Of a stretch of DNA of 35,973 nucleotides, positions 16,245 to 24,059 are shown piece by piece; within the stretch, counting starts at the first letter, position 1, and each line of letters begins with the position of its first letter. This stretch comes from Clostridium sp. CAG:411 (GTDB lineage: Bacteria > Bacillota > Clostridia > Lachnospirales > Lachnospiraceae). A model generated the notes under the pieces. That model was given only the letters and a program-made list of their open reading frames with translations, was not told the origin of the DNA and made no database searches. Location of the stretch: the NCBI GenBank assembly GCA_000437275.1, contig FR899673.1:19217-55189 (forward strand). Direction: 5' to 3'. The translations under genes were made by a program, and so were the position numbers.

Positions 16245-16274
16245 AAGAGACACCGTATTATTACGGTGTCTCTT
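16245..16274. terminator. Hairpin terminator between convergent genes
   Basis: A perfect 13-bp stem (16245-16257 with 16262-16274, loop TTAT) lies between the CNNM gene and the convergent ferritin-like gene. T-runs are short on both sides, so it is probably a weak bidirectional terminator. Confidence 0.7.
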
Positions 16275-16277
16275 ACT

Positions 16278-16709
16278 TTATAGATATCCCAATAAATCGT
16301 TCATAAAATCTTGTTCTAGACGAATTAACTTTTTGGTAAGATTTCTACTTTCTTTATCTGCTTCTTTATATTCATTCAAATATCTACTTAATGCCTTTAT
16401 TCCCATATTACAGCCATCTACCATGATATCCGCTATTTTCTTCTCATCATCGTTTATCATCATTTTTATCTCGGTACTAATCCAAGAAAATGTCTTTGCC
16501 ATAGGACTTGGGTCTTTTTCTGTTTCTCCCGCTTTATCCAGTATTTTATGACATTCATCCCCAATCAGTATATGTTCTTTATTATACTGTTCTATTATTT
16601 TTCTTAACTGGCTGTCTTTTACATATGCCTGTACCTGTTCCATGCTGTTTGTTGCCGATTTACAGCCTGCATTGCATTCTTTTAAAAGTTCCAATGTATC
16701 CTTTGACAT
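16278..16709 (-). CDS. DUF2383-like ferritin-fold helical protein
   Basis: A 143-residue protein predicted to be all helical, with the pattern of the DUF2383/ferritin-like four-helix family: LLKECNAGCKSATNSMEQV, EQYNKEHILIGDECHKILDKAGE, then KDPSPMAKTFSWISTEIKMMI and DGCNMGIKALSRYLNEY. Acidic residues and His in helices (for example E45-H46) could bind metal, but the family's function is not known. A strong AGGAGGAGG-type site precedes the ATG. The gene is monocistronic as far as can be seen. Confidence 0.75.
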   Translation of the reverse strand: MSKDTLELLKECNAGCKSATNSMEQVQAYVKDSQLRKIIEQYNKEHILIGDECHKILDKAGETEKDPSPMAKTFSWISTEIKMMINDDEKKIADIMVDGCNMGIKALSRYLNEYKEADKESRNLTKKLIRLEQDFMNDLLGYL

Positions 16710-16791
16710 TTTAAACCTCCTCCTATTTTCTTATCAACCAGATGATACCTGCACTATTTATTATGGAACCTTTCTTTATTTTTATGCATAT

Positions 16792-16810
16792 GGAACAAAG
16801 TAAACAAGTC
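16792..16810 (-). repeat. Short repeated motif, copy 1
   Basis: GGAACAAAGTAAACAAGTC. It differs by one base from copy 2 at 17821-17839 over the shared core. On the minus strand it reads GACTTGTTTACTTTGTTC and lies upstream of the ferritin-like gene, just past the terminator at 16819-16847. Confidence 0.5.
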
Positions 16811-16818
16811 TATAAAGC

Positions 16819-16847
16819 AAAAACAGTCGGGCTTAACACCCGACTGT
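16819..16847 (-). terminator. Intrinsic terminator after pyrE and the 50-aa membrane protein gene
   Basis: ACAGTCGGG (16823-16831) pairs with CCCGACTGT (16839-16847) around a 7-nt loop. On the minus strand the stem is followed by TTTTTGCTTT. It closes the leftward pyrE unit. Confidence 0.85.
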
Positions 16848-16915
16848 GACTATACTATTATCATTTGTATAGAGCATCTGCTGCTTCTATCGCTACTATC
16901 TTTTAAGCATAACAA

Positions 16916-17068
16916 CTAAAAGGTTAGGTCATTTCTTCTTTTTATGAGCTTTGCTCCGTTTACGATAGTAGCAACTCCTGCGGCAATTCCAAACACAATA
17001 ACTAAAATACCCATTACAATGTTTCCAACTCCAATGGACTTCATGGAACGATATACATTTTCTTCCAT
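16916..17068 (-). CDS. Small single-span membrane protein (50 aa)
   Basis: A short gene read directly from the sequence: 50 codons from ATG at 17068 to TAG at 16916-16918. The product starts MEENVYRSMKSIGVGNIVMG, has one hydrophobic helix (about 13-37, ending AAGVATIVNGAKLI) and a basic tail (KRRNDLTF). AAGGAG 9 nt before the ATG is a strong ribosome binding site. It lies 43 nt after the pyrE stop on the same strand with a terminator behind it, so it is probably cotranscribed with pyrE. The function is unknown; topology is expected to be N-out or N-in with the basic end in the cytoplasm. Confidence 0.7.
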   Translation of the reverse strand: MEENVYRSMKSIGVGNIVMGILVIVFGIAAGVATIVNGAKLIKRRNDLTF

Positions 17069-17111
17069 CTTACATTTCTCCTTTTTCTATGAAATAGTTC
17101 GATTTTTAATC

Positions 17112-17789
17112 CTATTCTTTTGCACCATACTGTTCATAATATGCATCAATTGCTTTCTTTATTTCATCTGTAATCACAATTTTTCCATTGCATGGTTTAT
17201 TATATAATACTTCTACTACATCATCCATACTTACAATCGCATTGGCATCAAAACCATATTTTTCTTTGATCTCTTTTAATGCACTCTTTTCGCCTTTTCC
17301 TTTTTCCATACGGTTTAAAGATACCATAAGTCCTTTAATTGTAACATCTCCCTGCTCCATAATAATTGGGAATGTTTCTTCGATTGATTTACCAGAGGTA
17401 GTTACATCTTCAATAATTACGACTCTATCGCCATCCTTGATTGGGCTACCTAAAAGAATACCTGCATCTCCATGATCCTTAATTTCTTTTCTATTGGAAC
17501 AATAACGAATCTCTTTTCCATACAAACGATGAAATGCCATTGTAGTTGCTACACTAAGTGGGATTCCCTTGTATGCTGGTCCAAACAATACATCAAAATC
17601 TGTTCCGTAATTGTCGTGAATAGCCTTTGCATAATATTCACCAAGTTTCTCTAACTGTGCACCTGTCACATATAAACCTGCATTCATAAAAAATGGAGAC
17701 TTTCTTCCACTCTTCAACGTAAATTCGCCAAAACGTAACACATTACAATCCACCATAAATTCAATAAATTCTCTCTTATAACTTTCCAT
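17112..17789 (-). CDS. pyrE: Orotate phosphoribosyltransferase
   Basis: Converts orotate and PRPP to orotidine 5'-phosphate in pyrimidine synthesis. The 225-residue protein shows SGRKSPFFMNAG near the N-terminus, the flexible loop region and the PRPP-binding signature VVIIEDVTTSGKS. Start: the frame is open back to an ATG at 17972, giving 61 extra residues, but that ATG lies upstream of the predicted -10 box. AGGAGG 11 nt before the ATG at 17789 and the usual family N-terminus (MESYKREFIEFM) fix the start. The usual partner pyrF and the rest of the pyr operon are not next to it. A leader of about 165 nt suggests mRNA-level control, but no PyrR-type site was seen. Confidence 0.95.
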   Translation of the reverse strand: MESYKREFIEFMVDCNVLRFGEFTLKSGRKSPFFMNAGLYVTGAQLEKLGEYYAKAIHDNYGTDFDVLFGPAYKGIPLSVATTMAFHRLYGKEIRYCSNRKEIKDHGDAGILLGSPIKDGDRVVIIEDVTTSGKSIEETFPIIMEQGDVTIKGLMVSLNRMEKGKGEKSALKEIKEKYGFDANAIVSMDDVVEVLYNKPCNGKIVITDEIKKAIDAYYEQYGAKE

Positions 17790-17820
17790 TTTTCTTATAT
17801 CCTCCTGTTTTGAACTTTTA

Positions 17821-17839
17821 GAACAAAGTGAACAAGTCC
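17821..17839 (-). repeat. Short repeated motif, copy 2 (pyrE leader)
   Basis: GAACAAAGTGAACAAGTCC on the plus strand; on the minus strand GGACTTGTTCACTTTGTTC, about 25 nt before the pyrE ribosome binding site. See copies at 16792 and 35780. Confidence 0.5.
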
Positions 17840-17852
17840 ATCCCCGCGAAGC

Positions 17853-17891
17853 GTTTTGCCCTATAAAGTACCTTTTCCTATAGGGTAAAAC
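17853..17891 (-). promoter_or_regulatory. Hairpin in the pyrE leader
   Basis: A 13-bp stem with one mismatch (17853-17865 with 17879-17891, 13-nt loop) in the untranslated leader, followed in the transcript by a GCTTCGC mini-hairpin and the repeated motif. There is no U-run, so it is not a simple attenuator. Possible regulatory RNA structure; function unknown. Confidence 0.45.
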
Positions 17892-17962
17892 ATGTGAGTT
17901 TAATGAAACATTTTCATCGGACCACAGTTTTTCAAAGCTTTTTCGCATAATGTTCTTTTTTA

Positions 17963-17991
17963 ATTTTAGCATATATCCAATGTTTTTTCAA
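17963..17991 (-). promoter_or_regulatory. Predicted pyrE promoter
   Basis: On the minus strand TTGAAA (17986-17991), a 17-nt spacer and TAAAAT (17963-17968). The transcript would start near 17956, about 165 nt before the pyrE ATG. Confidence 0.6.
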
Positions 17992-18002
17992 TTAATAATA
18001 AA

Positions 18003-18033
18003 AGGATGCTGTGCAATCTTGCTACAACATCCT
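18003..18033 (-). terminator. Intrinsic terminator after the AGCS symporter gene
   Basis: On the minus strand AGGATGTTGT pairs with ACAGCATCCT (one G-U) around an 11-nt loop, followed by TTTTATTATT. It lies 20 nt past the symporter stop. Confidence 0.8.
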
Positions 18034-18052
18034 ATTTCATTTCTTATTCGAT

Positions 18053-19471
18053 TTACTCTTCGACTTCTCCTCGATCTAAACGTGCAAAATAACTCTTTGT
18101 TTCTTTCACAATTACACCGCTAAGCGCCAAAATCGCTATCAAGTTCGGTAATGCCATCAACGCATTAAAAATATCTGCAATGGTCCATACAGCAGATACG
18201 GTCAAAAATGGTCCGATAAATACTGCAACGATATATAACCAACGATACGTCTTTAGTACAGATTGTTTTCCTGAAACCAGGTATTCTAAACATCTTTCAG
18301 AATAATAATCCCAACCAAGTATGGTTGTAAAAGCGAAGAATACAAGACATGCCATCAAAATAAAGCTACATATATTTTCGCCAAAAGGAAGTCCTTTTTG
18401 AAATGCGTAAGTAGTTACGGCTACTCCTTCCAGTCCTTTTACCTGATATGCGCCCGTCAATACAATAGAAAGTCCCGTCATCGTACAAATAACAACCGTA
18501 TCCACAAACGTACCTGTCATAGATACCAATCCCTGACGAACAGGTTCATTTGTCTGTGCGGCTGCGGCTGCAATCGGTGCACTACCCAGTCCTGCTTCAT
18601 TGGAAAAAATACCTCTGGCAATACCCTTTTGTGCTGCAATCATAATAGCTCCTAACGCTCCTCCTGCGGCTGCACGCATTCCAAATGCACTTTCCACAAT
18701 TGTAACAACAGCCCCTGGAATCGCCTTTAGATTTAAAAGAATCAGCAACACACAGAAAAATACATAAATACCTGCCATAAATGGCACTACAAACTGTGCT
18801 ACTTTCGATATACGCTTTATTCCACCAATTAAAACTAATGTGACACATAATGTAACAAACACAGCAGCAATTACTACCGTCCAGGAATATTTACGTCCAA
18901 AAATAGCAACGGTCCACTGATTATTGGCATCAAAAAAGTTATTTACAGCAGATGTAATTCCGTTTACCTGTGTTATCGTACCAATACCAAGAAGTCCAAC
19001 ACCTACTCCAAAGAATGCAAATATTTTTGCAAGCCATTTCCACTTTATTCCCATTCCCTTTTCTATGTAATAGAATGGTCCGCCAAGAGCATGTCCCTCT
19101 TCATCTAACACACGATACTTAACAGCCAAAACCCCTTCTGCGTATTTTGTTGCCATTCCAAGCAAGGCAGCAATCCACATCCAGAACAACGCTCCAGGTC
19201 CACCTGCACCAATAGCAGTGGCAACACCTACAATATTTCCGGTTCCGATCGTAGCTGACAATGCCGTACATAAAGCAGCAAAAGAGGAAACTTCTCCTTC
19301 TGCCTCCTCCTCATTTTTTATCATATATTTTAATGCTTTTGGTAGTTTTCTAATCTGCAATCCCCTCAAACGGATTGTCAAATAAATTCCCACTAACAAA
19401 ATCATCGTAATCAATGGCACTCCCCACACATAACCATCAATCTTTTCAACCAGTGCTGTAAATTGATCCAT
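18053..19471 (-). CDS. AGCS family sodium/alanine (glycine) symporter
   Basis: A 472-residue inner-membrane transporter that takes up alanine or glycine with Na+ in characterised relatives. About ten to eleven helices are evident. Family signatures are present: LCTALSATIGTGNIVGVATAI and GPGALFWMWIAALLGMATKYAE near the N-terminus, IMIAAQKGIARGIFSNEAGLGSAP in the middle, and FTTILGWDYYSERCLEYL near the end. Length is normal. AGGAG about 10 nt before the ATG supports the start. The gene is 18 nt after the cyclophilin lipoprotein gene and both may be read from one transcript ending at the terminator at 18003. Exact substrate is inferred from the family. Confidence 0.95.
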   Translation of the reverse strand: MDQFTALVEKIDGYVWGVPLITMILLVGIYLTIRLRGLQIRKLPKALKYMIKNEEEAEGEVSSFAALCTALSATIGTGNIVGVATAIGAGGPGALFWMWIAALLGMATKYAEGVLAVKYRVLDEEGHALGGPFYYIEKGMGIKWKWLAKIFAFFGVGVGLLGIGTITQVNGITSAVNNFFDANNQWTVAIFGRKYSWTVVIAAVFVTLCVTLVLIGGIKRISKVAQFVVPFMAGIYVFFCVLLILLNLKAIPGAVVTIVESAFGMRAAAGGALGAIMIAAQKGIARGIFSNEAGLGSAPIAAAAAQTNEPVRQGLVSMTGTFVDTVVICTMTGLSIVLTGAYQVKGLEGVAVTTYAFQKGLPFGENICSFILMACLVFFAFTTILGWDYYSERCLEYLVSGKQSVLKTYRWLYIVAVFIGPFLTVSAVWTIADIFNALMALPNLIAILALSGVIVKETKSYFARLDRGEVEE

Positions 19472-19489
19472 TGTTTCTATTCTCCTTCA

Positions 19490-20227
19490 TCATTTGTCAT
19501 ATTCGCTAACTTCTATGTGTGAAATCACCACATCTTCTTTTGGTTTTGCTGTGTCGGTATCCGTCTGCACCTGTGCAATCGCATCCACTACATCCATGCC
19601 TTCATACACCTGTCCAAATACGGTATATCCGCCTGTTAGCCAAGGACAACCACCATATTTTTCAAAAGCTTCTGCCTGCTTGATTGTCAAATTACCCAAA
19701 GAACTTGTGTCTGCCGTTTCCGCCTGTGTAATAAAAAATTGGCTGCCATTTGTGTCAGGACCTGCATTTGCCATGCAAAGAGAACCACGTATTGGAAGCA
19801 AATAATCCACGATTTCATCTTCAAATGGTTTTCCCCAGATGCTTTCTCCACCAGTGCCATTTCCACTTGGATCTCCACCTTGTATCATAAACTGGTTAAT
19901 TACCCGATGCATGGTCAACCCATCATAATATCCTTCTTTTGCGTGGGTTGTAAAATTTTCCACTGCTTTCGGTGCTTCTTTTGGGAACATTTTTATTTTT
20001 ACATCACCAAAGTTTTTAAAAGAGATTGTTACAATCGTATCTCCTTTCTTTGGAGCCTGCACCTGATATTCTACATCTTTTGTCTCTTCACTTTCTGCTG
20101 TTGCAGTAGTCGTATTGGTATTCTCTTTTCCAGTATCGGAAGCTTTGTCTTTACTTCCGCATCCCTGAATGGACAACAACAAGCTTGCAACCACAACTGT
20201 CGCTATCCTCTTTTTCCATTGCTTCAT
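19490..20227 (-). CDS. Cyclophilin-type peptidyl-prolyl isomerase lipoprotein
   Basis: Extracellular proline isomerase that helps exported proteins fold. The N-terminus is a lipoprotein signal (KKRIATVVVASLLLSIQGC, Cys about residue 23), followed by a Ser/Thr/Glu-rich tether to about residue 55. The cyclophilin fold follows with MHRVINQFMIQGGDP (catalytic Arg), GTGGESIWG, MANAGPDTNGSQFFI and the late YTVFGQVYEGMDVVD. A GTG precedes the ATG by one codon; the ATG at 20227 is preferred for spacing from the AGG-containing site. It is followed by the AGCS symporter and preceded by the alarmone synthetase gene, all leftward with short gaps. Confidence 0.93.
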   Translation of the reverse strand: MKQWKKRIATVVVASLLLSIQGCGSKDKASDTGKENTNTTTATAESEETKDVEYQVQAPKKGDTIVTISFKNFGDVKIKMFPKEAPKAVENFTTHAKEGYYDGLTMHRVINQFMIQGGDPSGNGTGGESIWGKPFEDEIVDYLLPIRGSLCMANAGPDTNGSQFFITQAETADTSSLGNLTIKQAEAFEKYGGCPWLTGGYTVFGQVYEGMDVVDAIAQVQTDTDTAKPKEDVVISHIEVSEYDK

Positions 20228-20253
20228 CACTACCTGCCTTTCTATGAAACCAT

Positions 20254-20967
20254 CTATTTTGCTTTTTTCTGTTCATCATTATTTAATGCAGATGAACTAT
20301 TACGCATCTTCCAATCACGAATGCTTCTTCTCTTATCAATTGCATTACGAACCGCCTCCATACGTTCATCTAACCTTGCACTTTCATTTGAACATGCAAT
20401 CAGTTCTGCATGAAGCTGCTGCGTAATTGCCGGATCCATTTCTTTTTTATAGCTCAATCGGTGGTCTAAACTGGCCCAAAAATCCATAGCTATCGTCCTA
20501 AGTTGTATCTCCACTTTCATCATACGTTTTTGGTTCTGTAAAAAGACCGGAACTTGTACAATCAAATGCAAACTACGATACCCATTGTCCTTTGGTACTT
20601 TGATATAATCCTTTTTTTCCAGTAACGTAATTCCTTCCTGTTGTAACAGACATTCGGATACCACATAAATATCAGATATAAATGGACAGATTACCCGAAT
20701 GCCTGCTATATCATTTATTTCTTTTTCAATATTTTCAAAGGAATAAGTAAGACCTCTACGCTCCATCTTTTCAGCAATACTCTCCGGCGTCTTTAATCTG
20801 GTTTTGATGGTTTCAATTGGATTGTAATCTTCCAAATAAGAGTATTGCTCATTTAACACTTTGAGTTTCGTTTCTATCTCCATAAGGGCACAACGATAAT
20901 AGGTCATAAATGTAGTAGAATGTTTAATTTTATTCTCCATCTTTCTTCTTTCTGCAACTTTAACCAT
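20254..20967 (-). CDS. Small alarmone synthetase (RelA/SpoT-like GTP pyrophosphokinase)
   Basis: Makes (p)ppGpp from ATP and GTP or GDP. It has only a synthetase domain, with no HD hydrolase, TGS or ACT part, as in B. subtilis YjbM/YwaC. Motifs: RLKTPESIAEKMERRG, NDIAGIRVICPFISDIY, DYIKVPKDNGYRSLHLIVQVP and VEIQLRTIAMDFWASLDHRLSYK, followed by a charged helical C-terminus. Start: the frame is open to 21090, but a weak promoter-like pair (21026-21054) lies inside that extension. AAGGGA 9 nt before the ATG at 20967 gives 237 residues, close to family length; the ATG at 20940 is an alternative. It lies downstream of cysN but is separated by a strong terminator. Confidence 0.92.
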   Translation of the reverse strand: MVKVAERRKMENKIKHSTTFMTYYRCALMEIETKLKVLNEQYSYLEDYNPIETIKTRLKTPESIAEKMERRGLTYSFENIEKEINDIAGIRVICPFISDIYVVSECLLQQEGITLLEKKDYIKVPKDNGYRSLHLIVQVPVFLQNQKRMMKVEIQLRTIAMDFWASLDHRLSYKKEMDPAITQQLHAELIACSNESARLDERMEAVRNAIDKRRSIRDWKMRNSSSALNNDEQKKAK

Positions 20968-21094
20968 GTTACCATATCCCTTCTTAACGTTAAACTCTGT
21001 GTTTCTAAAAATTACACTACCTTTTATTTTAACATTTCTTTCTCTAAATGAAAATGATTTTTTTATTTTTTTCAATAAGGACAACCACATAGAA

Positions 21095-21135
21095 AAGAAC
21101 CCAAAAAGCTTTTTTCTATCGCTTTTTGGGTTCTT
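21095..21135 (-). terminator. Intrinsic terminator of the sulfate operon
   Basis: A perfect 15-bp stem (21095-21109 with 21121-21135, 11-nt loop). On the minus strand it is followed by a T-rich stretch. It lies about 44 nt past the cysN stop and ends the sbp-to-cysN transcript. Confidence 0.85.
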
Positions 21136-21178
21136 ACTATTCTTTTACGGAGCAATTAGAAAAGTCCTTCCGACTAAA

Positions 21179-22819
21179 TTAGATATAATCTCTATCCTTT
21201 GCAATTTCGCTATTTGCACCCGATAATTTCTTTAAATATGCTGCTACCTTCTCTAAATCAGTTCCAACCTTATCCTGCCAATCATTGATATAAGAAATAC
21301 TTTCCTGTAATCTCGTATCCACTTTCTGACCATCCAATGCAAGAAGTACAATAATACCAGCTTCTGTCAAATGATTTACAATCGTAGAAATAGCGTCACC
21401 ATCTTCTGGAGCATATAAATAGGTATGTCTACCTTCTAAGCTTAATGCTTTCTCGATTTTCTCAACATATTCAAGTGTAACCGTATCATCTAACTGGAAT
21501 TCTACTGTTAATGGAGTCTGTCCCTTTAATGCAGCACGAACCTGTTTGTTCACTTTACCTTCATTAAATCCAGCTTCTTCCGCATGAATTTCTGTTACTA
21601 CACCACAAGCAGATGTCATGTTGCTGACACGGTCAATCAAAATCAATTCACCTAATGTTTTATGTTTGTCAAATTCATCCACAACAATTTTGTCTGCAAA
21701 TGAGATTTTGCACAATGCAATTTCGTTTTTGTTCAAATGATCCGCTGGTTTTTCTTCACCAGAGTTTACATCAACAGAATGTAAAATTTCTGTTACTACA
21801 CCAGGAATTAACTTTGTTCCTAATTTTACAAAGAAGTTCTTTCCATTTTCTAATTCTGCATCATCCATCCATAATAATGTAGCAGTAACGGATGCTGCCA
21901 CCTTAACATCAGAATTAACGGTCAATACACAACCTCTTGATACATCCACTTCTCTGTCAAGCTGAATCGTTACAGGCTGTCCCTTACCAGCTTCCTGTAC
22001 TTCTTTATCTGTCACATGAATACTCTTTACATGTGCCTGTTCATTACTAGGCAAGGTAATGATCTCGTCACCCACATGAATATCACCAGCCTCAATCTGT
22101 CCCTGGAAACCTCTAAATTCATGATTTGGACGGCAAACTCTCTGTACAGGCATATAAAATCCCTGTTCTTTTGTCTCTTCTGAAATATCTATCTGCTCTA
22201 AAAATGGAAGCAATGCTTTTCCTGTATACCATGGTGTATTTTCTGATTTTTCTGTAACGTTATCGCCTTCTGTAGCAGAAACAGGAATAACCGTAACATT
22301 AGCAAGCTTCAATTCTTCTGTAAGTGCATTGATCTGTTCCATGATTTCATTGAAACGTTCCTCTTTGTATCCTACCAAATCCATCTTATTTACAGCAAAT
22401 ACAAAATAACGAATACCCATCAAAGCACAAATTCTTGCGTGACGTTTTGTTTGTACTAATACACCCTGTTTTGCATCAATCAAAATGATTGCTAAATCTG
22501 CGAAGGATGCACCTACTGCCATGTTTCTTGTATACTCTTCATGTCCCGGTGTATCTGCAACGATAAAACTTCTGTTGTCTGTTGTGAAATAACGATATGC
22601 TACGTCTATGGTAATTCCCTGCTCACGCTCTGCCATCAGACCATCTAATAATAAAGAATAATCGATTTCTCCACCACGACTTCCTACCTTGGAATCCAAC
22701 TCCAAAGCCTTTTCCTGATCTGCATAAATTAATTTTGAATCGTATAAAATATGTCCAATCAATGTAGATTTTCCATCATCTACACTACCACATGTAATAA
22801 ACTTTAGTAATCCTTTCAT
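21179..22819 (-). CDS. cysN: Sulfate adenylyltransferase subunit 1 (CysN) with a degenerate APS-kinase-like C-terminal domain
   Basis: GTPase subunit of ATP sulfurylase, which with CysD makes APS from sulfate and ATP. The GTPase domain has GSVDDGKST (11-19), DTPGHEEYTRNM and NKMDLVGY, followed by two EF-Tu-like beta domains. At 546 residues it is about 70 longer than stand-alone CysN. The tail from about 428 aligns with APS kinase (CysC): RAALKGQTP, then VEKIEKALSLEGRHTYLYAPEDG and LTEAGIIVLLAL. But the kinase P-loop GLSGSGKST is QLDDTVTLE (442-450), with Thr448 at the Lys position, and the DGDNVR motif is lost. It therefore looks like a CysNC fusion whose kinase half is dead. The cysD stop and cysN start overlap by one base (TAATG). 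Confidence 0.95.
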   Translation of the reverse strand: MKGLLKFITCGSVDDGKSTLIGHILYDSKLIYADQEKALELDSKVGSRGGEIDYSLLLDGLMAEREQGITIDVAYRYFTTDNRSFIVADTPGHEEYTRNMAVGASFADLAIILIDAKQGVLVQTKRHARICALMGIRYFVFAVNKMDLVGYKEERFNEIMEQINALTEELKLANVTVIPVSATEGDNVTEKSENTPWYTGKALLPFLEQIDISEETKEQGFYMPVQRVCRPNHEFRGFQGQIEAGDIHVGDEIITLPSNEQAHVKSIHVTDKEVQEAGKGQPVTIQLDREVDVSRGCVLTVNSDVKVAASVTATLLWMDDAELENGKNFFVKLGTKLIPGVVTEILHSVDVNSGEEKPADHLNKNEIALCKISFADKIVVDEFDKHKTLGELILIDRVSNMTSACGVVTEIHAEEAGFNEGKVNKQVRAALKGQTPLTVEFQLDDTVTLEYVEKIEKALSLEGRHTYLYAPEDGDAISTIVNHLTEAGIIVLLALDGQKVDTRLQESISYINDWQDKVGTDLEKVAAYLKKLSGANSEIAKDRDYI

Positions 22820-23718
22820 TAGAAATATCCCTCCATTTTTCTTCTTTCCATGCTGCCTGCTTCTTCATGGTCAATAACACGGGTTGTTCTTTCAGACGAT
22901 ACTGCACTAAGTGTTTCATCTATGATTTCGTCCAATGTCTCTGCATCTGACTCAATTCCACCTGTAAGTGGATAGCATCCAAGTGTACGGAAACGAACTT
23001 TTTTCATTTCCACTTTCTCGCCTTCTCTTAGCTTCATACGATCATCGTCTACCATAATGATATTTCCATCACGATACACAACTGGTCTTTCTTTTGCAAA
23101 ATATAATGGTACAATTTCAATGTTTTCTCTCTTAATGTACTGCCAAATATCCTTTTCTGTCCAGTTTGAAATTGGGAATACACGCATACTCTCGCCCTTG
23201 TGGATCTTTGTATTATAAAGCTTCCACATTTCTGGTCTCTGGTTCTTTGGATCCCATGCCTGTGCTTCATTACGGAAAGAGAAAATTCTTTCTTTTGCAC
23301 GAGATTTTTCTTCATCACGTCTTGCTCCACCAAATGCGGCTGTAAACTGGTATTTATTTAATGCCTGCTTTAATGCCTGTGTTTTCATAATATCGGTATA
23401 AGCAGAACCATGGTCAAATGGATTAATACCATTCTTAACACCTTCCTGGTTTGTATATACAAGCATATCAATGCCAAGCTGCTTTGCCATCTTGTCACGG
23501 AACTGTATCATTTCTTTAAACTTCCATGTAGTATCTACATGTAAAAACGGAAATGGTGGCTTCTCCGGATAAAATGCCTTCATTGCTAAATGAAGTAATA
23601 CGGAACTATCCTTTCCTATTGAATATAACATAACTGGTTTTTCACATTCTGCTGCTACTTCCCTAATAATATAAATTGCTTCTGCTTCTAACGCATCCAG
23701 ATGAGATAAGTTGCTCAT
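22819..23718 (-). CDS. cysD: Sulfate adenylyltransferase subunit 2 (CysD)
   Basis: Catalytic subunit of the CysDN ATP sulfurylase. The 299-residue protein is of normal length. The PP-loop of the PAPS reductase-like fold is MLYSIGKDSSVLLHLAMKAF near the N-terminus; further signatures are PFPFLHVDTTWKFKEMI, AFGGARRDEEKSRAKERIFSFR and RVFPISNWTEKDIWQYI. The C-terminus ends RRKMEGYF, typical of CysD. A GTG lies one codon upstream, but the ATG at 23718 has better spacing (7 nt) from AGGAGG. It follows aprB by 26 nt and overlaps cysN, within the eight-gene sulfate operon. Confidence 0.97.
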   Translation of the reverse strand: MSNLSHLDALEAEAIYIIREVAAECEKPVMLYSIGKDSSVLLHLAMKAFYPEKPPFPFLHVDTTWKFKEMIQFRDKMAKQLGIDMLVYTNQEGVKNGINPFDHGSAYTDIMKTQALKQALNKYQFTAAFGGARRDEEKSRAKERIFSFRNEAQAWDPKNQRPEMWKLYNTKIHKGESMRVFPISNWTEKDIWQYIKRENIEIVPLYFAKERPVVYRDGNIIMVDDDRMKLREGEKVEMKKVRFRTLGCYPLTGGIESDAETLDEIIDETLSAVSSERTTRVIDHEEAGSMERRKMEGYF

Positions 23719-23744
23719 CACAATTCCTCCTTTACCTTTATCTT

Positions 23745-24059
23745 CTAATATTTGTTTGCATCTTTTTTATTTACTTCTATGGTTTGAATTTCTCCGGCAG
23801 GATTTTCCACCTTCCAAATATTCATATCACCTTTTTGTGTCACAGATAAGGTACTTCCTCTTCCTCCAATATCTGCACCAAGGAAAAATGCAATCGCATC
23901 TACCTTACATTCTTTTAGACAAGAAGTACATCCCCAGCAGTCCTTTTCATGTTTGATCCATGCTTTTCCCTGCTCATTTAATTTAATTAAATTACCGGGA
24001 CATGCCTCGATACAACGTTTGCATCCCACACATTTATCTGGTCGAATCCGTATGCTCAT
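23745..24059 (-). CDS. aprB: Adenylylsulfate reductase beta subunit (AprB), 2[4Fe-4S] ferredoxin
   Basis: Electron-transfer subunit that feeds AprA. Two [4Fe-4S] motifs are clear: C10-C13-C16-C20 (CVGCKRCIEACP) and C41-C44-C47-C51 (CWGCTSCLKEC). The segment AFFLGADIGGRGSTLSV following the clusters is typical of AprB. At 104 residues it lacks most of the C-terminal tail (about 40-60 residues) by which dissimilatory AprB wraps around AprA. It overlaps the end of aprA by 26 nt, and its AGGAGG site lies inside aprA, so the subunits are translationally coupled. The electron donor is unknown; no qmo genes are present. Confidence 0.93.
   Translation of the reverse strand: MSIRIRPDKCVGCKRCIEACPGNLIKLNEQGKAWIKHEKDCWGCTSCLKECKVDAIAFFLGADIGGRGSTLSVTQKGDMNIWKVENPAGEIQTIEVNKKDANKY

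Noticed and set aside
17790..17972. 61-residue N-terminal extension of pyrE
   Set aside because: Its ATG lies upstream of the predicted -10 box, the extra sequence is unlike the family, and the internal ATG at 17789 has AGGAGG.
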